A DNA stretch of 7,003 bases from Psychrobacter sp. (GTDB lineage: Bacteria; Pseudomonadota; Gammaproteobacteria; Pseudomonadales; Moraxellaceae): assembly GCA_020024075.1 (NCBI GenBank), contig JAHHUJ010000108.1, positions 1-7,003 of the forward strand, given 5' to 3'. Below the pieces are notes generated by a model. The model ran no database searches. It was not told the origin of the DNA and saw only the letters and a program-made list of their open reading frames with translations. The translations under genes and the position numbers were made by a program. This document shows, piece by piece, positions 4,668 to 7,003 of the stretch (the stretch's first letter is position 1; every line of letters starts with the position of its first letter).

Positions 4668-6620
4668 ATGGTAATTACTGAGCTAGGATATTTTGCATTA
4701 GTTGCATCAATGATTTTGGCTTTACTGCAAGTGGTGCTACCGACCATTGGTATTGCACGAAATCAGAGTCATTTGCAACGTTTGGCACCAAGCTTGGCTT
4801 GGTCACAATTCGTCGCAGTGTTGATATCCTTTTTGACACTTATGGCTGGCTTTTTCTATAACGACTTTACCTTGGTCTATGTGGCTCAGCATTCAAATTC
4901 GTTATTACCTTGGTACTATAAGCTATCAGCAACGTGGGGTGGTCACGAAGGCTCTTTACTATTATGGGTAACCATCTTAGCGGGCTGGTCAGCCATGGTG
5001 GCTTGGTTTAGTCGTGGTTTACCGCTGAATATGCGGGCCAGAGTATTGGTCATCTTGGGCGCTGTGCAATTAATGATGCTGGCCATGCTTATTTTTACCT
5101 CATCGCCTTTCGATAGAACCCTGCCTAATGTGCCAGTAGATGGAGCAGACTTAAACCCACTACTACAAGACCCGGGCCTGATTTTCCACCCTCCTATGCT
5201 ATATATGGGTTATGTCGGTATGGCGGTTCCTTTTGCATTCTGCATGGCTGCATTATGGGCGGGCCGACTTGATGCGGTATGGACTCGGTGGTCTCGTCCT
5301 TGGGCGCTAGCCGCTTGGGGTTTCTTAACTTTAGGGATTGCTCTAGGCTCATGGTGGGCTTACTATGAATTGGGCTGGGGCGGCTGGTGGTTCTGGGATC
5401 CAGTCGAAAACGCTTCACTAATGCCTTGGCTGGCCTGTACCGCATTAATTCACTCATTAGCAGTAACTGAGAAGCGCGGTGTGTTCAAAGCATGGACCAT
5501 CATGCTGTCTATCTTTGCTTTCGCTTTGAGCTTATTAGGCACTTTCTTAGTGCGTTCAGGAGTGATAACTTCTGTTCATTCATTCGCGGCAGACCCGACC
5601 CGTGGTTTGGCTATCTTAGCTATATTAGGCGTAGTTATTGGCGCAGGCCTCATTGTCTTTGCTTTACGCGGTTGGCGTTTAACCGTTGAAAGTAACTATG
5701 CTCTTAAGTCGCGCGAGACGCTACTGGTTATTAATAACATTGTAATATTGGTAGCGACTTTGGTGGTGCTACTAGGAACGCTGTATCCTATTATCGCTGA
5801 CTTCTTTAATCTAGGTCAGGTGTCGGTAGGCCCTCCATACTTTAATGCGTTATTTGTGCCATTAACTTGGTTGCTATTATTGACCATGGGTATGGGCTCT
5901 AACCTGCGCTGGAAGCAGGATAAGCGTCCTTTATTAGGCGTCACCCTAACAATTTTAATAAGCAGTGCCTTACTGGCTGCTATCGCTACTTATTTATTGA
6001 CACAAAGTTTAAATTTACAGATTGTCGTTACCAGCTTACTGTGCTTATGGGTGCTTGGATGGATAATCTATGATATTAAAGATAAAACCAAGAACGCAGC
6101 CAGCCTTGGTAAAGGGATGAAGCGCTTAAAAGCTCATTATTGGGGTATGCAAATTGCCCATATTGGGGTGCTTATCGTGTCCTTAGGTATTGGGGTAACG
6201 AGTGCGTTAAGTGTTGAAAAAGACGTAGCGATGACGGTTGGAGACACTATAGAAATCAAAGACTACGATTTCACTTTGGTTGATTTCGATGAGGTGCGTG
6301 GTAAAAACTATGATGCCATTCAGGCTGAAATTAAGGTAGAAAAAGACGGTCAGTTTGTCACTACTTTATACCCACAAAAACGTAATTATGTGGTGAGCAG
6401 TATGCCAATGACAGAAGCGGGTATTCAAACCACTTTCTTCCGAGATCTGTATGTTGCTTTGGGTGAGCCTATCGATGACAATGATCCTGATGGGAACTGG
6501 GCGGTACGTATTTATGTTAAGCCGATGATTGCTTGGCTATGGACTGGTGCTATCGTTATGGCATTAGGGGCACTTATAAGTATGCTTGATCGCCGCTATC
6601 GTCTAAAAAAATCTGTCTAG
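4668..6620 (+). CDS. ccmF: Cytochrome c maturation protein CcmF (haem lyase subunit)
   Basis: CcmF is a polytopic inner-membrane protein that takes haem from CcmE and, with CcmH (and CcmI where present), attaches it to the CXXCH motif of apocytochrome c on the periplasmic side. The 650 residues match the usual CcmF length, and hydrophobic segments run throughout. The tryptophan-rich WWD haem-handling motif is at 229-254 (GWGGWWFWDPVENAS, 236-250). The four histidines known as haem ligands in E. coli CcmF have counterparts: H174 (FHPPMLYMGYVG), H262 (ALIHSLAVTE), H304 (GVITSVHSF) and H498 (QIAHIG). The large periplasmic segment at about 515-615 precedes a last membrane helix at 618-639. The N-terminus (ELGYFALVASMILALLQ) begins directly with the first membrane helix, as usual in CcmF, and supports the ATG at 4668; only a weak GGGCGAG precedes it. 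ccmG follows after 105 bases, so an operon is likely. ccmE is not directly upstream. NrfE-type paralogues are an alternative, less likely next to ccmG. Confidence 0.96.
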   Translation: MVITELGYFALVASMILALLQVVLPTIGIARNQSHLQRLAPSLAWSQFVAVLISFLTLMAGFFYNDFTLVYVAQHSNSLLPWYYKLSATWGGHEGSLLLWVTILAGWSAMVAWFSRGLPLNMRARVLVILGAVQLMMLAMLIFTSSPFDRTLPNVPVDGADLNPLLQDPGLIFHPPMLYMGYVGMAVPFAFCMAALWAGRLDAVWTRWSRPWALAAWGFLTLGIALGSWWAYYELGWGGWWFWDPVENASLMPWLACTALIHSLAVTEKRGVFKAWTIMLSIFAFALSLLGTFLVRSGVITSVHSFAADPTRGLAILAILGVVIGAGLIVFALRGWRLTVESNYALKSRETLLVINNIVILVATLVVLLGTLYPIIADFFNLGQVSVGPPYFNALFVPLTWLLLLTMGMGSNLRWKQDKRPLLGVTLTILISSALLAAIATYLLTQSLNLQIVVTSLLCLWVLGWIIYDIKDKTKNAASLGKGMKRLKAHYWGMQIAHIGVLIVSLGIGVTSALSVEKDVAMTVGDTIEIKDYDFTLVDFDEVRGKNYDAIQAEIKVEKDGQFVTTLYPQKRNYVVSSMPMTEAGIQTTFFRDLYVALGEPIDDNDPDGNWAVRIYVKPMIAWLWTGAIVMALGALISMLDRRYRLKKSV

Positions 6621-6712
6621 GCGTTATGTCTGATAATCGTTATTGATTGAATGTCGATTTTTGGAAAAAGTGGCAAAGAATAATAGCAAATAACTGATGC
6701 AAAATTTGTATT

Positions 6713-6717
6713 AAGGA
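6713..6717 (+). promoter_or_regulatory. Ribosome binding site of ccmG
   Basis: AAGGA lies 8 bases before the ATG at 6726 and fixes that start. A closer ATG at 6719 opens a frame that stops after four codons, and the in-frame ATG at 6741 has no better site. Confidence 0.7.
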
Positions 6718-6725
6718 TATGGTAA

Positions 6726-7003
6726 ATGTCTGACCCATTAATGAGTAAATCACAGTTTAAGGTTTGGTTTTTAATCCCACTGATTGTGTTCTTAGGTCTT
6801 ATCGTTATGTTCTTTGCCAGACTAGGTAAGGATACTAATGTGGTATTTGATAATGCGTTAAATAGACCGGTTCCAGAGTTTAACTTGCCGTTACTGTCTA
6901 ATCCTGAGACCAATGTAACCAATGCTGATTTACCAAAAACTCCTTTTATTATTAATGTCTGGGGCTCTTGGTGTCCTACTTGTTACGAAGAGCACCCTTT
7001 CTT
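6726..7003 (+). CDS. ccmG: Thiol:disulfide interchange protein CcmG/DsbE, N-terminal part
   Basis: CcmG is a membrane-anchored periplasmic thioredoxin-like protein that passes electrons (from DsbD or CcdA) to the cytochrome c maturation machinery, keeping the apocytochrome CXXCH cysteines ready for haem attachment. Only 92 codons are visible before the right edge. A signal anchor occupies about 11-31 (FKVWFLIPLIVFLGLIVMFF). Then come the CcmG-type lead-in RPVPEFNLPLL (47-57) and the active site WGSWCPTCYEEHPF (79-92), with the redox cysteines at 83 and 86. E. coli CcmG has the same CPTC motif. The rest of the thioredoxin fold, including the cis-proline, lies outside the window. It follows ccmF by 105 bases on the same strand with no terminator hairpin between them, so co-transcription is likely. 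A generic TlpA/ResA-type thioredoxin is the alternative, but the ccmF neighbour and the CPTC...EH signature favour CcmG. Confidence 0.93.
   Translation, partial: MSDPLMSKSQFKVWFLIPLIVFLGLIVMFFARLGKDTNVVFDNALNRPVPEFNLPLLSNPETNVTNADLPKTPFIINVWGSWCPTCYEEHPF

Noticed and set aside
5194..5689. Open frames within ccmF (5194-5457 minus, 5492-5689 plus)
   Set aside because: They overlap the conserved WWD and histidine regions of ccmF and are products of its codon bias.
6621..6725. Terminator or separate promoter between ccmF and ccmG
   Set aside because: Only a weak ATAA/TTAT stem is visible and there are no paired promoter boxes, so the spacer looks like an ordinary operon gap.
6617..6922. Minus-strand frame of 101 codons across the ccmF-ccmG junction
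   Set aside because: It runs opposite the start of ccmG, including its ribosome binding site and signal anchor, and shows no known domain.
1..7003. CRISPR array, prophage, insertion sequence, defence or toxin-antitoxin system
   Set aside because: No regularly spaced repeats, transposase or integrase motifs, or toxin/antitoxin gene pair are seen; all long genes are housekeeping or conserved membrane genes.

Overview
The window looks like chromosomal housekeeping DNA from a gammaproteobacterium of the Moraxellaceae. Psychrobacter is my best guess, with Acinetobacter or Moraxella relatives as alternatives. The guess rests on the moderately AT-rich base composition, on the penicillin-binding protein 2 sequence (which resembles Acinetobacter PBP2 as I remember it), and on the gene content. 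It is inference; no database was searched.

Layout. The left part is read from the minus strand. It holds the start of rsmD (16S rRNA m2G966 methyltransferase, cut by the left edge), then a 161-base spacer with four imperfect 14-base tandem repeats just upstream of rsmD, then complete mrdA (PBP2, the cell-elongation transpeptidase). A 257-base divergent region carries a perfect extended -10 promoter for mrdA and another extended -10 promoter for the next gene. From there everything reads on the plus strand: a 457-residue DUF445-type membrane protein of unknown function, a 488-base gene-free gap, complete ccmF (cytochrome c haem lyase subunit) and the start of ccmG/dsbE (thioredoxin-like thiol reductant of cytochrome c maturation), cut by the right edge.

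How the genes work together. mrdA and rsmD are co-directional but functionally unrelated (cell wall and ribosome). ccmF and ccmG form the start of a cytochrome c maturation operon: CcmG helps keep the CXXCH cysteines of apocytochrome c reduced, and CcmF joins haem to them. ccmABCDE are not directly upstream, so this operon is separated from them. The DUF445 gene is divergent from mrdA and is separated from ccmF by a strong hairpin terminator.

The least explained stretch is the 488-base gap at 4180-4667. It has a promoter-like sequence overlapping the end of the DUF445 gene, about 130 bases ending in an 11-bp terminator hairpin (a candidate small RNA, possibly with a 20-residue hydrophobic peptide), a perfect 14-base palindrome, an AT-rich inverted repeat, and the probable ccmF promoter. 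I see no mobile element, CRISPR array, tRNA, rRNA, defence system or broken gene. The intergenic candidates are modest and need experimental support.
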